Translations under genes and position numbers: made by a program
Assembly (NCBI RefSeq): GCF_014138625.1
Contig: NZ_JACJHY010000028.1
Location: forward strand, 1-64,000
Length of the DNA: 64,000 bases
DNA from: Aminobacter ciceronei
Lineage (GTDB): Bacteria > Pseudomonadota > Alphaproteobacteria > Rhizobiales > Rhizobiaceae
Reading direction: 5' to 3'
The notes under the pieces: generated by a model
Seen by the model: the letters and a program-made list of their open reading frames with translations, nothing else
Database searches by the model: none
What the model was told of the DNA's origin: nothing
Part shown: positions 1 through 10,922 of the stretch, in pieces
How the letters are laid out: every line of letters starts with the position of its first letter
Numbering within the stretch: the stretch's first letter is position 1

Positions 1-94
1 CAGAGGACCCTGCAGACCATCGACAACCCGTTCGGCACGAGGTTGTCACCCATGTCTTAGGTACAAACTGTTACCTATGTCTTCGGGCTGTACA
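1..94 (+). mobile_element. Probable insertion-sequence end, cut by the window edge
   Basis: Two near-identical 16-base units, TGTCACCCATGTCTTA at 44-59 and TGTTACCTATGTCTTC at 69-84, lie 25 bases apart, and the block ends at TGTACA (89-94). Repeated CATGTCT-type units ending in TGTACA resemble the termini of some rhizobial insertion sequences, possibly of the IS481 family; this is from memory. Frame 1 is open from base 1 to a TAG at 58-60 and could be the C-terminal tail of a transposase, but 19 codons are too few to assign. The element ends about 10 bases from the 3' end of the tRNA gene. Family assignment is weak. Confidence 0.4.
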
Positions 95-104
95 GGGATT
101 TTTC

Positions 105-181
105 TGGTCGGAGTGGCAGGATTCGAACCTGCGACCCCATCGTCCCGAACGATGTGCGCTACCAGGCTGCGCTACACTCCG
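105..181 (-). tRNA. tRNA-Pro (anticodon CGG)
   Basis: Read on the minus strand, the sequence folds as a full cloverleaf. The acceptor stem is CGGAGTG/CACTCCG, the D arm contains AGCCTGGTA, the anticodon stem CATCG/CGATG encloses the loop TTCGGGA, and the T loop is GGTTCGAATCC. The discriminator is A and CCA is encoded (105-107). The anticodon CGG reads CCG proline codons, which are abundant in this GC-rich genome. Confidence 0.97.
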
Positions 182-381
182 TGACCAGTGGGCGGGCTTA
201 TAGCTGCCGCTTTTGCTTCCTGCAAGCGCCAAAGGTTCGACTGGCGCAATTTTTCGCAAGTGAGTAATCTTGTTGTGCTTTTAAGCCTTTTTGCTGCCGT
301 GGCGGGAGGGGACAGTGCCCCGATCTTGCGGTATTCGATGCCGAACAGAATCTATGCGCAGCATGGCGCCGGAGTGCAGTC

Positions 382-1902
382 GTGAATTTCAAGCCAGTCG
401 CCCAAGCATCTCCCAATACGTTCGAATTCGAGACGCTCGCACTGGTCAAGCCGACCGGCTTTCGCGAATACGATGCGCGCTGGTGGTTCGGCCATCCGAG
501 CTCGCCCAAGGAGCCGGAACTCAATCTGATCGGCGTCCAGGCGCTGGGCATGGGCATCGGCACGTTGATCCGGCGTCTCGGCGCCGGACCCGACATCGTC
601 GTCGGCCACGATTTCCGCTCTTACTCGATGTCGATCAAGCTGGCGCTGGTGTCAGGTCTTCAGGCGGCGGGCGCACGGGTCAAGGACATCGGCCTGGCAC
701 TGTCGCCGATGGCCTATTTCGCCCAGTTCGCGCTCGACACGCCGTCGGTCGCCATGGTCACCGCCTCGCACAACGAGAACGGCTGGACCGGCGTGAAGAT
801 GGGCGCGCAGCGGCCGCTGACCTTCGGCCCGGACGAAATGTCGGCGCTCAGGGAAATCGTGCTCAATGGCGACTTCGACCTGACCGGCGGCGGCTCCTAT
901 GAGTTCGTGCCCTATTTCCGCAAGACCTATATCGACGACCTGGTGGCCGGCAAACGCATCACCCGCAAGCTGCGCGTCGTCGCCGCCTGCGGCAACGGCA
1001 CGGCAGGGGCGTTTGCGCCGGAAGCGCTCGAGCGCATCGGCTGCGAGGTCATCCCGCTCGATATCGAGCTCGACCATTCGTTCCCACGCTACAACCCCAA
1101 CCCCGAGGACATGCAGATGCTGCATGCGATCAGGGACAAGGTGCTGGAAACAGGCGCCGATGTCGGGCTCGGCTTCGACGGCGACGGCGACCGCTGCGGC
1201 GTGGTCGACAATGAGGGCAACGAGATCTTTGCGGACAAAGTCGGCGTCATGCTCGCGCGTGACATCTCGGCGCTCCATCCGAACGCGACCTTCGTCGTCG
1301 ACGTGAAGTCCACCGGCCTGTTCAACACCGACACCGTGCTGGCCGCCAATGGCGCCAAGACCGACTACTGGAAGACGGGCCACTCCTATCTCAAGCGCCG
1401 CGTCGCCGAACTGGGCGCCATCGCCGGCTTCGAGAAGTCTGGCCATTTCTTCTTCAACCCGCCGATCGGCCGCGGTTATGACGACGGCATCGTCACCGCG
1501 ATCGCCGTCTGCCAGATGCTCGACCGCAGCCCCGGCAAGTCGATGGCCGATCTCTATCGCGACCTGCCGCTGACCTATGGCACGCCGACAATGTCGCCGC
1601 ATTGCGACGACGAGCTGAAATATGGCGTCGTCGACAAGGTCGTTGCCGATTTCGAGGCGATGAAGCGCAATGGCGATATCTTCGCCGGACAGAAGATCGT
1701 CGATCTCGTCACCGTCAACGGCGTGCGTGTCGTTGCCGAGGACGGCACCTGGGGGCTGGTTCGCGCCTCCTCCAACAAGCCGGAACTGGTCGTGGTGGTG
1801 GAAAGCCCGGTGTCGTCGGAGCGTCGGCGTGAGATGTTCGAGGCGGTTGACGCGGTGCTGCGGCGCAATCCGTCCGTCGGCGCCTACAACCAGACCTTCT
1901 GA
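382..1902 (+). CDS. Phosphomannomutase/phosphoglucomutase
   Basis: 506-residue alpha-D-phosphohexomutase, interconverting hexose 6-phosphate and 1-phosphate; next to a GDP-mannose synthase gene the likely reaction is Man-6-P to Man-1-P. Visible signatures are the phosphoserine loop TASHNENGWTGVK (Ser about 129), the metal-binding loop GFDGDGDR (Asp about 266, 268, 270), the sugar-binding segment GFEKSGHFFF, and a C-terminal phosphate-binding region near VRASSNKPELVV. The start is GTG, with GGAG at 371-374 seven bases upstream. Only 12 bases separate it from the next gene, so the two are probably one transcript. Rhizobial homologues are called noeK, manB or exoC; I cannot choose among these names. 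Confidence 0.92.
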   Translation: MNFKPVAQASPNTFEFETLALVKPTGFREYDARWWFGHPSSPKEPELNLIGVQALGMGIGTLIRRLGAGPDIVVGHDFRSYSMSIKLALVSGLQAAGARVKDIGLALSPMAYFAQFALDTPSVAMVTASHNENGWTGVKMGAQRPLTFGPDEMSALREIVLNGDFDLTGGGSYEFVPYFRKTYIDDLVAGKRITRKLRVVAACGNGTAGAFAPEALERIGCEVIPLDIELDHSFPRYNPNPEDMQMLHAIRDKVLETGADVGLGFDGDGDRCGVVDNEGNEIFADKVGVMLARDISALHPNATFVVDVKSTGLFNTDTVLAANGAKTDYWKTGHSYLKRRVAELGAIAGFEKSGHFFFNPPIGRGYDDGIVTAIAVCQMLDRSPGKSMADLYRDLPLTYGTPTMSPHCDDELKYGVVDKVVADFEAMKRNGDIFAGQKIVDLVTVNGVRVVAEDGTWGLVRASSNKPELVVVVESPVSSERRREMFEAVDAVLRRNPSVGAYNQTF

Positions 1903-1914
1903 GGGGGAGCGGGC

Positions 1915-4155
1915 ATGGCCGAGAGGATCGTCAGTTTTGTCATGAGCGGCGGCGTCGGCTCCCGGCTCTGGCCGCTGTCGCGCGAGGACAACCCCAAACA
2001 GTTCCATGACCTGTCAGGCGACGGCTCGATGCTGGTCAAGACGCTGAAGCGGCTTGCCGCGCGCGACGAAGGCGAAACGCCGATCTATCTGATCGCGTCC
2101 GAGCGCCATGCCGAACGGGTGCGCGCCGATCTCGCGGCGATCGATCTTGCCGGCGGCGGCGCGATCTTCGAGCCGACGGGCCGCAACACGGCTGCGGCCG
2201 TGGCGATTGCCGCACTGCAGACGATCAAGGCTTATGGCGACGGCACCGTGCTGGTGGTGCCTTCGGACCACGAAATCTCGACGCAGCGCCAGTTCTGGGA
2301 AACCGTCGAAAACGGGGTGCCGGCAGCCGTGGCCGGCCGGATGGTGGTGTTCGGTATCCGCCCGACCGCACCCGAGACGGGTTACGGCTACATCGAGGCC
2401 GGTGCCGAAGGCGGCGGCGTTTCCGACGTCACCCGCTTCGTCGAAAAGCCCGACCTCAAGACGGCCGAAGGTTATCTCGCCGCCGGCAACTTCTTCTGGA
2501 ATGCCGGCATCTTCCTGTTCAAGGCCAGCGCCATGCGCGCCGCCTTCCTCAAGCACCAGCCTGACATCTGGCAGAAGGCCGAAGCAGCCTTTCAGGCCCA
2601 GACCAGCGACCTCTCCGGCGTCTACATGCCGCTGGATCTCTACCAGGACATCCCGTCCAACTCGATCGACTACGCCATCATGGAGCGTGTCGACGGCATC
2701 GCCATGGTGCCGGCAAGTTTCCGCTGGAACGATCTCGGGTCGTGGCAGTCGCTGCTCGACGTCAGCCCCTCCGACAAGGACGGCAACGTCATCGTCGGCG
2801 ATGTCGTCGCCATCGACTGCGAGAATTCCTATCTGCGCGGCGAAGGCCGCCTGCTTTCGGCCATCGGCCTGAAGGACGTCGCCATCGTCTCGACCTCGGA
2901 CGCGACCTTCGTCGCCCCGGTCAGCCACAGCCAGAACGTCAAGAAGATCGTCGAGCAGCTCGAAAAGAGCGGTCGGCTGGAGACCAAGTTCACGCCGGCG
3001 CATGGCCGTGTCATCGCCAACGGCGCCTGGCGTCGGCGGGTGCAGCATTGGCTGATGGACGAGACGCTGCCGCTGTGGTCGACATCGGGTGTCGACGAGC
3101 AGTTCGGTGGCTTCTACGAGGCACTGGGCTTCGACGCCAGGCCATTGGCCAAGCCCAAGCGCATGCGCACCATGGCGCGACAGGTCTATGCCTTTGCGGT
3201 GGCCAAGCAGCGCGGCTGGGATGGCAGGGCCGACCAACTGATCGACCACGGCATCCGCTTCATGGCCGACAAAGGCCGCACCGAACGCGGTGGCTGGGTG
3301 CGGACGCTGAACCCTGACGGCAGCGTGCTCGATCCGGTCGAGGACGCCTATGATCACGCCTGCGTGCTCCTAGCGCTGGCCCATGCGCATCGCTCGGGCA
3401 ATGCCGAGGCGCTGGTGCTGGCCACCGAAACATTCGCCTTCCTCGACAAACACCTCGAGGACGAGCGCATGACCGGCTTCATGGAAAGCCCTGATGGCGA
3501 GGGCGTGCGCCGCTCCAACCCGCACATGCATCTGCTGGAGGCGTTTCTCGCCTGGCACGCGGTGACGGGTGACCGCGCCTATCTCAGGCGCGCCGCGCGT
3601 ATCATCGATCTGTTCCGCAGCCACTTCTTCGAGGTCGACAGCTGGACGCTGGGCGAGTTCTTCGACCGCGACTGGCATCCGGCACCTGGCGAAAAGGGCC
3701 AGTGGACCGAACCCGGCCATCATTTCGAATGGGCCTCGCTGCTTGTCGATTTTGCCGACAAGAGCGGCCAGAAGGATCTCGTCGCCTTCGGCCGCAAGCT
3801 CTATGCCTCGGCGGTTGCCAACGGCCTCAACCGTGCGACGGGGCTGGCCTATGGCGCGGTGTCGCGGCAGGGCCTGCCGCTCGACAACATCTCGCGCAGC
3901 TGGCCGCAGACCGAGGCGATCAAGGCGGCCGTCGCGCTCGACGGCACCGGCGGCCCCGACCTCAAGCCCGAGATCGAAGCACGTGTCGGACGCCTGTTCC
4001 GCTGGCACATCGACCCCGCACCGCAGGGCCTGTGGATCGACCAGATCGACGAGCGCGGCCGCTCCTTGGCCAAGGAAGTGCCGGCCAGCATCTTCTACCA
4101 TCTGGTGACGGCGCTGACGCAGTATCTCGACAAGACCGAGGACGTCGCGCACTGA
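1915..4155 (+). CDS. Mannose-1-phosphate guanylyltransferase fused to an AGE-family epimerase/isomerase
   Basis: 746 residues in two domains. Residues 1 to about 350 are a ManC-type nucleotidyltransferase with the pyrophosphorylase motif near the N terminus (MSGGVGSRLWPLSREDNPKQ), followed by FVEKP and WNDLGSW segments. Residues about 360 to 740 are an (alpha/alpha)6-barrel of the N-acylglucosamine 2-epimerase family, with histidine-bearing motifs NPHMHLLEA, EPGHHFEWA and IFYHLV and the segment SRSWPQTEA. Such domains include mannose/mannose-6-P isomerases, so this one could make Man-6-P from Fru-6-P while the first domain makes GDP-mannose. The usual fusion partner of ManC is a cupin-type isomerase, not an AGE domain. 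Domain identity is clear; the substrate of the second domain is inferred. Confidence 0.9.
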   Translation: MAERIVSFVMSGGVGSRLWPLSREDNPKQFHDLSGDGSMLVKTLKRLAARDEGETPIYLIASERHAERVRADLAAIDLAGGGAIFEPTGRNTAAAVAIAALQTIKAYGDGTVLVVPSDHEISTQRQFWETVENGVPAAVAGRMVVFGIRPTAPETGYGYIEAGAEGGGVSDVTRFVEKPDLKTAEGYLAAGNFFWNAGIFLFKASAMRAAFLKHQPDIWQKAEAAFQAQTSDLSGVYMPLDLYQDIPSNSIDYAIMERVDGIAMVPASFRWNDLGSWQSLLDVSPSDKDGNVIVGDVVAIDCENSYLRGEGRLLSAIGLKDVAIVSTSDATFVAPVSHSQNVKKIVEQLEKSGRLETKFTPAHGRVIANGAWRRRVQHWLMDETLPLWSTSGVDEQFGGFYEALGFDARPLAKPKRMRTMARQVYAFAVAKQRGWDGRADQLIDHGIRFMADKGRTERGGWVRTLNPDGSVLDPVEDAYDHACVLLALAHAHRSGNAEALVLATETFAFLDKHLEDERMTGFMESPDGEGVRRSNPHMHLLEAFLAWHAVTGDRAYLRRAARIIDLFRSHFFEVDSWTLGEFFDRDWHPAPGEKGQWTEPGHHFEWASLLVDFADKSGQKDLVAFGRKLYASAVANGLNRATGLAYGAVSRQGLPLDNISRSWPQTEAIKAAVALDGTGGPDLKPEIEARVGRLFRWHIDPAPQGLWIDQIDERGRSLAKEVPASIFYHLVTALTQYLDKTEDVAH

Positions 4156-4168
4156 CTTCGAACCAACA

Positions 4169-4196
4169 AAAAAGCCGGCCAATTGACCGGCTTTTT
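4169..4196. terminator. Rho-independent terminator between convergent genes
   Basis: Perfect 10-base arms AAAAAGCCGG (4169-4178) and CCGGCTTTTT (4187-4196) around an 8-base loop, 13 bases after the stop of the epimerase-fusion gene. The A-tract on the left and T-tract on the right could make it work in both directions; the facing bet operon ends at 4445. Confidence 0.85.
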
Positions 4197-4257
4197 GCTA
4201 TTCAGGCGATGCGAGGCGGCTTGAGCGCCGCAGTTGTTGCTGGCCCTCGGTCCGCTG

Positions 4258-4368
4258 CCCCTCATCCCCCTGCCGGGACCTTCTCCCCGTAAACGGGGAG
4301 AAGAGGGCTGGCCGCTTCTTCCTTCTCCCCGTTCACGGGGAGAAGGCGCCCGAAGGGTGGAGGAGGGG
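4258..4368. repeat. Intergenic palindromic repeat element (two nested hairpins)
   Basis: About 111 bases holding two near-identical palindromes: CTTCTCCCCGT-AA-ACGGGGAGAAG at 4280-4303 and CCTTCTCCCCGT-TC-ACGGGGAGAAGG at 4321-4346. The outer ends (CCCCTCATCCCCC and GGGTGGAGGAGGGG) are imperfect inverted repeats. This matches the mosaic intergenic repeats (RIME-like) scattered through rhizobial genomes. A weak reading frame through it (PSPRKRGEEG...) is a by-product of the repeat. Confidence 0.8.
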
Positions 4369-4444
4369 CCGCGCCGACACCTCCAAGCATCCCCAATGTT
4401 CAGCTCAGCGGCACACCAAGCCAGCCCGGCAACCAGGCCAAGCT

Positions 4445-5908
<1,464 letters not shown>

Positions 5909-5961
5909 GCGTTTGCTCCAGTTGTCTATTCGATGGTCCGGCGGGTAGGCCGGATGATGCT

Positions 5962-7614
5962 TTATCTGTCGGAGACCTGCCAGCGCGGATTGATCCACGG
6001 CTCCTGGTTCGACGGGGCGAGCGGTGTCCGCCCCAATATGTGGTCGGACGCCTTTTCGCCAGTCATGATCGACGGGCTGTTGAGGTTGCCATTGGTGACG
6101 CGCGGGAAGATCGAGGAGTCGGCAACGCGCAGGCTGTCCACGCCGATCACCCGGCACTCGGGATCGACGACGCTGGTCGGGTCGTCGGCGCGGCCCATGC
6201 GGCAGGTGCCACAAGGGTGGTAGGCGCTTTCCGAATGCTCGCGGATGAAGGCGTCGAGTTGCTCGTCCGACTGCACATGGCTGCCTGGCGATATCTCCTT
6301 GCCGCGGAACGGGTCGAAGGCGGCCTGGCCGAAGATCTCGCGGGTGAGGCGGATGCAGTGCCGGAAGTCTTCCCAGTCGTCGGGATGCGACATGTAGTTG
6401 AAGCGGATCTCCGGCTTGTCCCACGGGTCGTTTGAGCGAAGCGTGATCGCGCCGCGCGACTTCGACCGCATCGGCCCGACATGGGCCTGGAAGCCATGCG
6501 ACTTGGCCGCCGCCTTGCCGTCGTAACGTACGGCCGCCGGCAGGAAGTGGAACTGGATGTCTGGGTAGTCGACGCCTGATTTCGAGCGCACAAAGGCTGC
6601 GGCTTCGAAATGGTTGGTGGCGCCGAGGCCGGTCTTGAACAGCAGCCACTCCGCGCCGATCAGCGCCTTGGAGAACGGGTTGAAGACCGAGTGCAGGGTA
6701 ATCGGCTGGGTCGCCTCCTGCTGGATGTAGAGCTCCATGTGGTCCTGGAGATTCTGGCCGACGCCGCGCCTGTCGGCGACGACTGCTATGCCGTGCTTCT
6801 TGAGATGCTCGGCCGGTCCGATGCCCGACAGCATCAGCAGTTTCGGCGAGTTGATGGAGGAGGCGGCGACGATCACCTCACGTCGTGCCTTAACGACCTG
6901 AATCTTCCTGCGAGTCTCGATCTCGACGCCGGTGGCGCGTTGGTTCTCGATCACCACGCGCCGGGCGAAGCCATTGACGATACGGACATTTCCGCGTTTC
7001 AGCGCCGGCCTGAGATAGGCATTGGCGACCGACCAGCGGCGCCCGCCATGGATGGTCTGCTCCATCGCGCCAAAGCCTTCCTGCTTGGCGCCATTATAGT
7101 CTTCGGTCAGCTCGAAACCGGCCTGGCGGCCGGCCTCGACGAAGGCCTGGTAGAGCGGGTTCTTGCGCGGCCCACGCTGCACGTTGAGCGGACCCGAGGT
7201 GCCGCGCCAGCCTTCCTCGCCGCCATTCGAATGCTCCATGCGCTTGAAGTAGGGCAGCACGTCGGCATAGCCCCAGCCGGTGGCGCCCTGTTCTGCCCAG
7301 TGATCGAAGTCGTGGGCATGGCCGCGGACATAGACCATGCCGTTGATCGAGGACGAGCCGCCGAGAACCTTTCCGCGTGGGGTGGCGAGAACGCGGCCGC
7401 CGAGATGCGGCTCCGGCTCGCTGGCAAAGCCCCAATCGTAGCGGCTCATATTGAGCGGGATGGACAGTGCCGACGGCATCTGGATCAGCGGGCCGAAATC
7501 GGTGCCGCCATATTCGATGACGATGACGGAGTGCTTGCCGTCTTCCGACAGGCGATAGGCCATGGCCGAGCCGGCCGAGCCGGAGCCGACGATTACGTAA
7601 TCTGCTTCAAGCAT
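5962..7614 (-). CDS. betA: Choline dehydrogenase (GMC oxidoreductase)
   Basis: 550-residue FAD enzyme of the GMC family oxidising choline to betaine aldehyde. It begins with the FAD dinucleotide fold [17 protein letters not shown] signature 1 is seen as [18 protein letters not shown] and signature 2 around [11 protein letters not shown]. The C-terminal catalytic region contains [10 protein letters not shown] and the [17 protein letters not shown] segment. The first 8 bases overlap the end of the upstream dehydratase gene, which implies translational coupling. Product goes to BetB, encoded next. Confidence 0.95.
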   Translation of the reverse strand: MLEADYVIVGSGSAGSAMAYRLSEDGKHSVIVIEYGGTDFGPLIQMPSALSIPLNMSRYDWGFASEPEPHLGGRVLATPRGKVLGGSSSINGMVYVRGHAHDFDHWAEQGATGWGYADVLPYFKRMEHSNGGEEGWRGTSGPLNVQRGPRKNPLYQAFVEAGRQAGFELTEDYNGAKQEGFGAMEQTIHGGRRWSVANAYLRPALKRGNVRIVNGFARRVVIENQRATGVEIETRRKIQVVKARREVIVAASSINSPKLLMLSGIGPAEHLKKHGIAVVADRRGVGQNLQDHMELYIQQEATQPITLHSVFNPFSKALIGAEWLLFKTGLGATNHFEAAAFVRSKSGVDYPDIQFHFLPAAVRYDGKAAAKSHGFQAHVGPMRSKSRGAITLRSNDPWDKPEIRFNYMSHPDDWEDFRHCIRLTREIFGQAAFDPFRGKEISPGSHVQSDEQLDAFIREHSESAYHPCGTCRMGRADDPTSVVDPECRVIGVDSLRVADSSIFPRVTNGNLNSPSIMTGEKASDHILGRTPLAPSNQEPWINPRWQVSDR

Positions 7615-8608
7615 TGTTCACATGGACCAAAAAATCGGCGAGCGAGACGTTGCCGCCGGTTGCGACGACGAGCACGGTCTTGCCGGCCACGTCGACCTTT
7701 CCTCCCAGAAGTGCCGCCAGCGACGAGGCGCCCGACGGCTCGAGCACGAGTTTCAGCCGCTCGAAGGCCGTGGTCATCGCGCGGCGGACAGAGGCATCGT
7801 CGACGGTCAGCGCGCGAACATTGGTGGTCGTGATGGCGGCAAAGGGCGCTTCGCCCGGCCGGCGCGCCATCAGGCCGTCGCAGATCGATTTCTCCGCCAG
7901 CGGCACGGCGGAAAGCGCGCCATTGGCGAGCGATGCGCCCAGCCCGTTGAAGCCCTCGGGCTCCACGGCGAACACTTCGGTCGACGGTGACAGGTGATGG
8001 AAGGCCAAAGCCACGCCGCCGATCAGCCCGCCGCCGCCGACGGGGCAGAGCACGATGTCGGCGACCACACCCTTTGCTGCCAGTTGGTCGAGCGCTTCGA
8101 GGCCGGCGCCGGCCTGGCCGGCGACGATCTCGGGATCGTCGAACGGGTGAAGCAGGACGAGCCCTTCCGTCTCGGAGATTTCGCGTGCCCTGGCGGCAGC
8201 GACCTCTTCGCGGGCGCGGTCGCCATGGTCGGTCAGGACCACGCGCGCGCCATAGGCCTTGGTCGCCTCGCGTTTGGCGGCGGGAGCGTCGATGGGCATG
8301 ACGATGGTGACGGGAATGCCGAGCGACTGGCCGGCCGCGGCAAGGCCCTGGGCGAAATTGCCGGAGGAGAAGGCGACAACGCCGCGTCTGGCTTCTTCAG
8401 GCGAAAGCTGCTTCAGCCGCCAATAGGCGCCGCGCGCCTTGAACGAACCGGACCATTGCAGCGACTCCGCCTTGACGAAGACACGCGCAGCACCAGTCTC
8501 ACGGGCAAGGACGGCGGATTCGAGCAGCGGCGTCAACTGCGTCGCCTGCGACGTCTCGGCATAGGCTTCTCGCAGCCGGTCGAGACCTGGAACTTCGGTG
8601 CTCATCAT
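7607..8608 (-). CDS. PLP-dependent serine/threonine dehydratase-like enzyme within the bet operon
   Basis: 333-residue fold type II PLP enzyme. The Schiff-base lysine lies in SGSFKARGA (Lys about 57), the pyridoxal-binding asparagine in SSGNFAQG, and the phosphate-binding glycine loop is [10 protein letters not shown]. There is no C-terminal ACT domain, so it is a catabolic-type rather than an isoleucine-feedback enzyme. The start ATG shares an ATGA overlap with betC and its end overlaps betA by 8 bases, so it is embedded in the operon. Substrate unknown: threonine/serine is the default; ectoine operons carry a related dehydratase (EutB) acting on a hydroxyectoine breakdown product, so a role in compatible-solute breakdown is possible. 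Confidence 0.85.
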   Translation of the reverse strand: MMSTEVPGLDRLREAYAETSQATQLTPLLESAVLARETGAARVFVKAESLQWSGSFKARGAYWRLKQLSPEEARRGVVAFSSGNFAQGLAAAGQSLGIPVTIVMPIDAPAAKREATKAYGARVVLTDHGDRAREEVAAARAREISETEGLVLLHPFDDPEIVAGQAGAGLEALDQLAAKGVVADIVLCPVGGGGLIGGVALAFHHLSPSTEVFAVEPEGFNGLGASLANGALSAVPLAEKSICDGLMARRPGEAPFAAITTTNVRALTVDDASVRRAMTTAFERLKLVLEPSGASSLAALLGGKVDVAGKTVLVVATGGNVSLADFLVHVNNA

Positions 8609-10134
8609 TCACCCCTCGGGAAACGCTTGCTCTCTTCGAGCACGTTGAGGTCCATGTGATTGCGCATGTAGCGCTCCGACGCTTTCTGCAGCGGCTGGAA
8701 ATCCCATGGGTAGTAGGCGCCGTTGCGCAGCGCGGGATAGACCACCCAGCGCCGCGCCTGGCTTTCGCGCACGGCGGCGTCGAAGCCCGCCATGTCCCAG
8801 CGGGCTCGGACTTTTGCCATGAAGTCGGTGACCAGATCGGCATAAGCGGGGTCAGCTGCGAGGTTGCGCAGTTCGTTGGCGTCCGATTCCAGATCAAACA
8901 GCTGCGGCGGGTCGATCTCGCAGTGGACGAACTTGAAGCGGCCGTCGCGGATGGCGACCAGCGGCGCATAGGAGCCTTCGGCGGCGTATTCCATGAGCAC
9001 CGGCGCGTTGCGCTGTTCGCCGCGCGCCAATGGCAGCAAAGACTGCCCGTCGGTCCAGGGCGCGATGGCGGAGAGGTCGATGCCGGCGAGGTCGCACAGC
9101 GTCGGCAGCACGTCGAGATTGGAGGTCGGTTCGGCGATCAGGCCCGCCGGCAGGCCCTTGCCCGCGACCATCAGGGGGACACGCGCCGAGCCTTCGTAGA
9201 AGCACATCTTGAACCACAGGCCGCGCTCTCCGAGCATGTCGCCATGGTCGGAGCAGAACAGGATGACGGTGTCGTCGAGCATGCGCGTGCGTTCGAGCAC
9301 CGACAGCAGCTCGCCGACCTTGTCGTCGATATAGGAGATGTTGGCGAAATAGCCGCGACGCGAGCGGCGCACCTGCTCCGGCGTGATGTCGAAGCTGGCA
9401 TAGTCGCTGGCGAGGTAGAGGCGCTGCGAATGCGGGTCCTGCAGGTCCTCGGGGATGAAGCCGACCTCGGGGTCGAGGGCGGGGCAGTCCTCATAGAGGT
9501 CCCAATACTGGCGGCGCGCGACATAGGGGTCGTGTGGATGGGTGAAGGAGACGGTGAGGCACCAGGGACGGCGCTCGGCCTGATCGGAGACGCGGGCGAA
9601 ATCGTAAAGCTTCTGGGCAGCCAGGAAAGCGACCTCGTCGTCATACTCCATCTGGTTGGAAATTTCCGCAGTGCCCGCGCCGGTGACCGAGCCGAGATTG
9701 TGGTACCACCAGTCGATGCGTTCGCCCGGCTTGCGATAGTCCGGCGTCCAGCCGAAATCGGCCGGATAGATGTCGGTCGTCAGCCGCTCCTCGAAACCGT
9801 GCATCTGGTCCGGGCCGACGAAATGCATCTTGCCCGACAGCACGGTGTGGTAGCCGGCACCGCGCAGGTGATGCGCAAAGGTCGGGACCGACGAGGTGAA
9901 TTCGGCGGCGTTGTCATAGACGCCGGTGCGCGATGGCAACTGCCCGGACATGAAGGCGGCGCGGCCCGGCGCGCAGAGCGGCGAGGCGGTGTAGTTGTTG
10001 CGGAAACGTGCCGAGCGCGCAGCGAGCGCCTTGAGGTGCGGGGTGTGCAGGAAGTCGGCTGGACCGTCGGGGAAGAACGTCCCGGCCAACTGGTCGACCA
10101 TGACGATGAGGATGTTGGGCTGACTGGTCTTCAT
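8605..10134 (-). CDS. betC: Choline sulfatase
   Basis: 509-residue type I sulfatase that releases choline from choline-O-sulfate, feeding BetA. The formylglycine motif is [14 protein letters not shown] with Cys54, the position known for rhizobial BetC. Metal ligands are seen in VMVDQL at the N terminus and [11 protein letters not shown]. The conserved C-terminal region of choline sulfatases follows ([21 protein letters not shown]). It has no signal peptide and so acts in the cytoplasm. It overlaps betI by 4 bases upstream and the dehydratase by 4 bases downstream. Confidence 0.95.
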   Translation of the reverse strand: MKTSQPNILIVMVDQLAGTFFPDGPADFLHTPHLKALAARSARFRNNYTASPLCAPGRAAFMSGQLPSRTGVYDNAAEFTSSVPTFAHHLRGAGYHTVLSGKMHFVGPDQMHGFEERLTTDIYPADFGWTPDYRKPGERIDWWYHNLGSVTGAGTAEISNQMEYDDEVAFLAAQKLYDFARVSDQAERRPWCLTVSFTHPHDPYVARRQYWDLYEDCPALDPEVGFIPEDLQDPHSQRLYLASDYASFDITPEQVRRSRRGYFANISYIDDKVGELLSVLERTRMLDDTVILFCSDHGDMLGERGLWFKMCFYEGSARVPLMVAGKGLPAGLIAEPTSNLDVLPTLCDLAGIDLSAIAPWTDGQSLLPLARGEQRNAPVLMEYAAEGSYAPLVAIRDGRFKFVHCEIDPPQLFDLESDANELRNLAADPAYADLVTDFMAKVRARWDMAGFDAAVRESQARRWVVYPALRNGAYYPWDFQPLQKASERYMRNHMDLNVLEESKRFPRGE

Positions 10135-10721
10135 GCGTTGCCCGCCTGCGAGAGCTTGGTTTCGAGGTAGTCCTCGACCAGTGCAATGGCCGAGGCGGCA
10201 TTGGGAATTCCCTCCCGCAACGCCCGGCGAATGTAGAGACCGTCGATCAGCGCCGCTGTCGCCTCGGCGACGCGCTCAGCCTCATGGCGTTGCAGGAGCC
10301 GGGTCAGGCCGCTCATCAGATTAGAATGCAGGCGATGGGCGTAGACACGCAGCAGCCGGCGCAGCGCCGGCGATTTCTGCGCCTCGACATAAAAGGCAAG
10401 CCAGGCGGCGATCGTCTCCGACCGGAACTGCTTGTCGGAGAAGTTGACCGCGATGACGGCGGAGACGCGGGTGCGCGCCGTCTCTGCCTGTCGAAGTGCG
10501 GCGGTCGTGTCGATCAGCAGTTCGGACAGAAGGTGCCGCATGGTCGCGGCAAGCAGTTCGTCCTTGGCGCCGAAATAGTGATGAGCAAGTGCGGAGGAGA
10601 CGCCAGCGCGTCCGGCGATCTCCGACATGGTCACGTCCAGGTTGCCGCGCTCGCCGATCGCCGAGATCGTCGCGTCGATCAGCGCCTTGCGGCGCAGCGG
10701 CTCCATTCCGACTTTGGGCAT
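10131..10721 (-). CDS. betI: TetR-family repressor of the bet operon
   Basis: 196-residue TetR-type regulator. The N terminus [18 protein letters not shown] and the helix-turn-helix [26 protein letters not shown] are typical of BetI, which represses choline-to-betaine genes until choline is present. The frame is open to 10769, but I choose ATG 10721 because it has GGAGG eight bases upstream and matches the known BetI N terminus. First gene of the operon, ending in a 4-base overlap with betC, so it is probably autoregulated through the palindrome at 10753-10766. Confidence 0.93.
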   Translation of the reverse strand: MPKVGMEPLRRKALIDATISAIGERGNLDVTMSEIAGRAGVSSALAHHYFGAKDELLAATMRHLLSELLIDTTAALRQAETARTRVSAVIAVNFSDKQFRSETIAAWLAFYVEAQKSPALRRLLRVYAHRLHSNLMSGLTRLLQRHEAERVAEATAALIDGLYIRRALREGIPNAASAIALVEDYLETKLSQAGNA

Positions 10722-10749
10722 GCGGGATCCTCCAGTGGCCAAAGTATTT

Positions 10750-10769
10750 TTAATTGACTCGTCAATCAA
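10750..10769. promoter_or_regulatory. Candidate BetI operator
   Basis: Inverted repeat ATTGAC-TC-GTCAAT at 10753-10766, with two further T-A pairs just outside it, lying 32-45 bases upstream of the betI start and in the intergenic region shared with the divergent thiolase gene. Position and AT-rich symmetry fit a TetR-family operator. The centre also forms GACTC, a GANTC site for the CcrM methylase. Binding by BetI is inferred from position. Confidence 0.6.
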
Positions 10770-10922
10770 TAAAATTCACGGCGCGTGTCGTCTCGAATGC
10801 GTCATGGAACCCCCATCTGGACCATTGAATGTTGTCGAAAACTGTTCATACTTGAACGGAATTGAAGGGCGTTGGAATCGCCCGCCAAATGGCGCAACAT
10901 ACCAATGACGATGGAGACGAAG

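Noticed and set aside
652-2007. 451-codon antisense frame opposite the phosphomannomutase gene
   Set aside because: The phosphomannomutase frame has all catalytic motifs; the antisense frame is a high-GC codon-position shadow, as are the other long frames opposite mnh, ccm, pleC and pepN.
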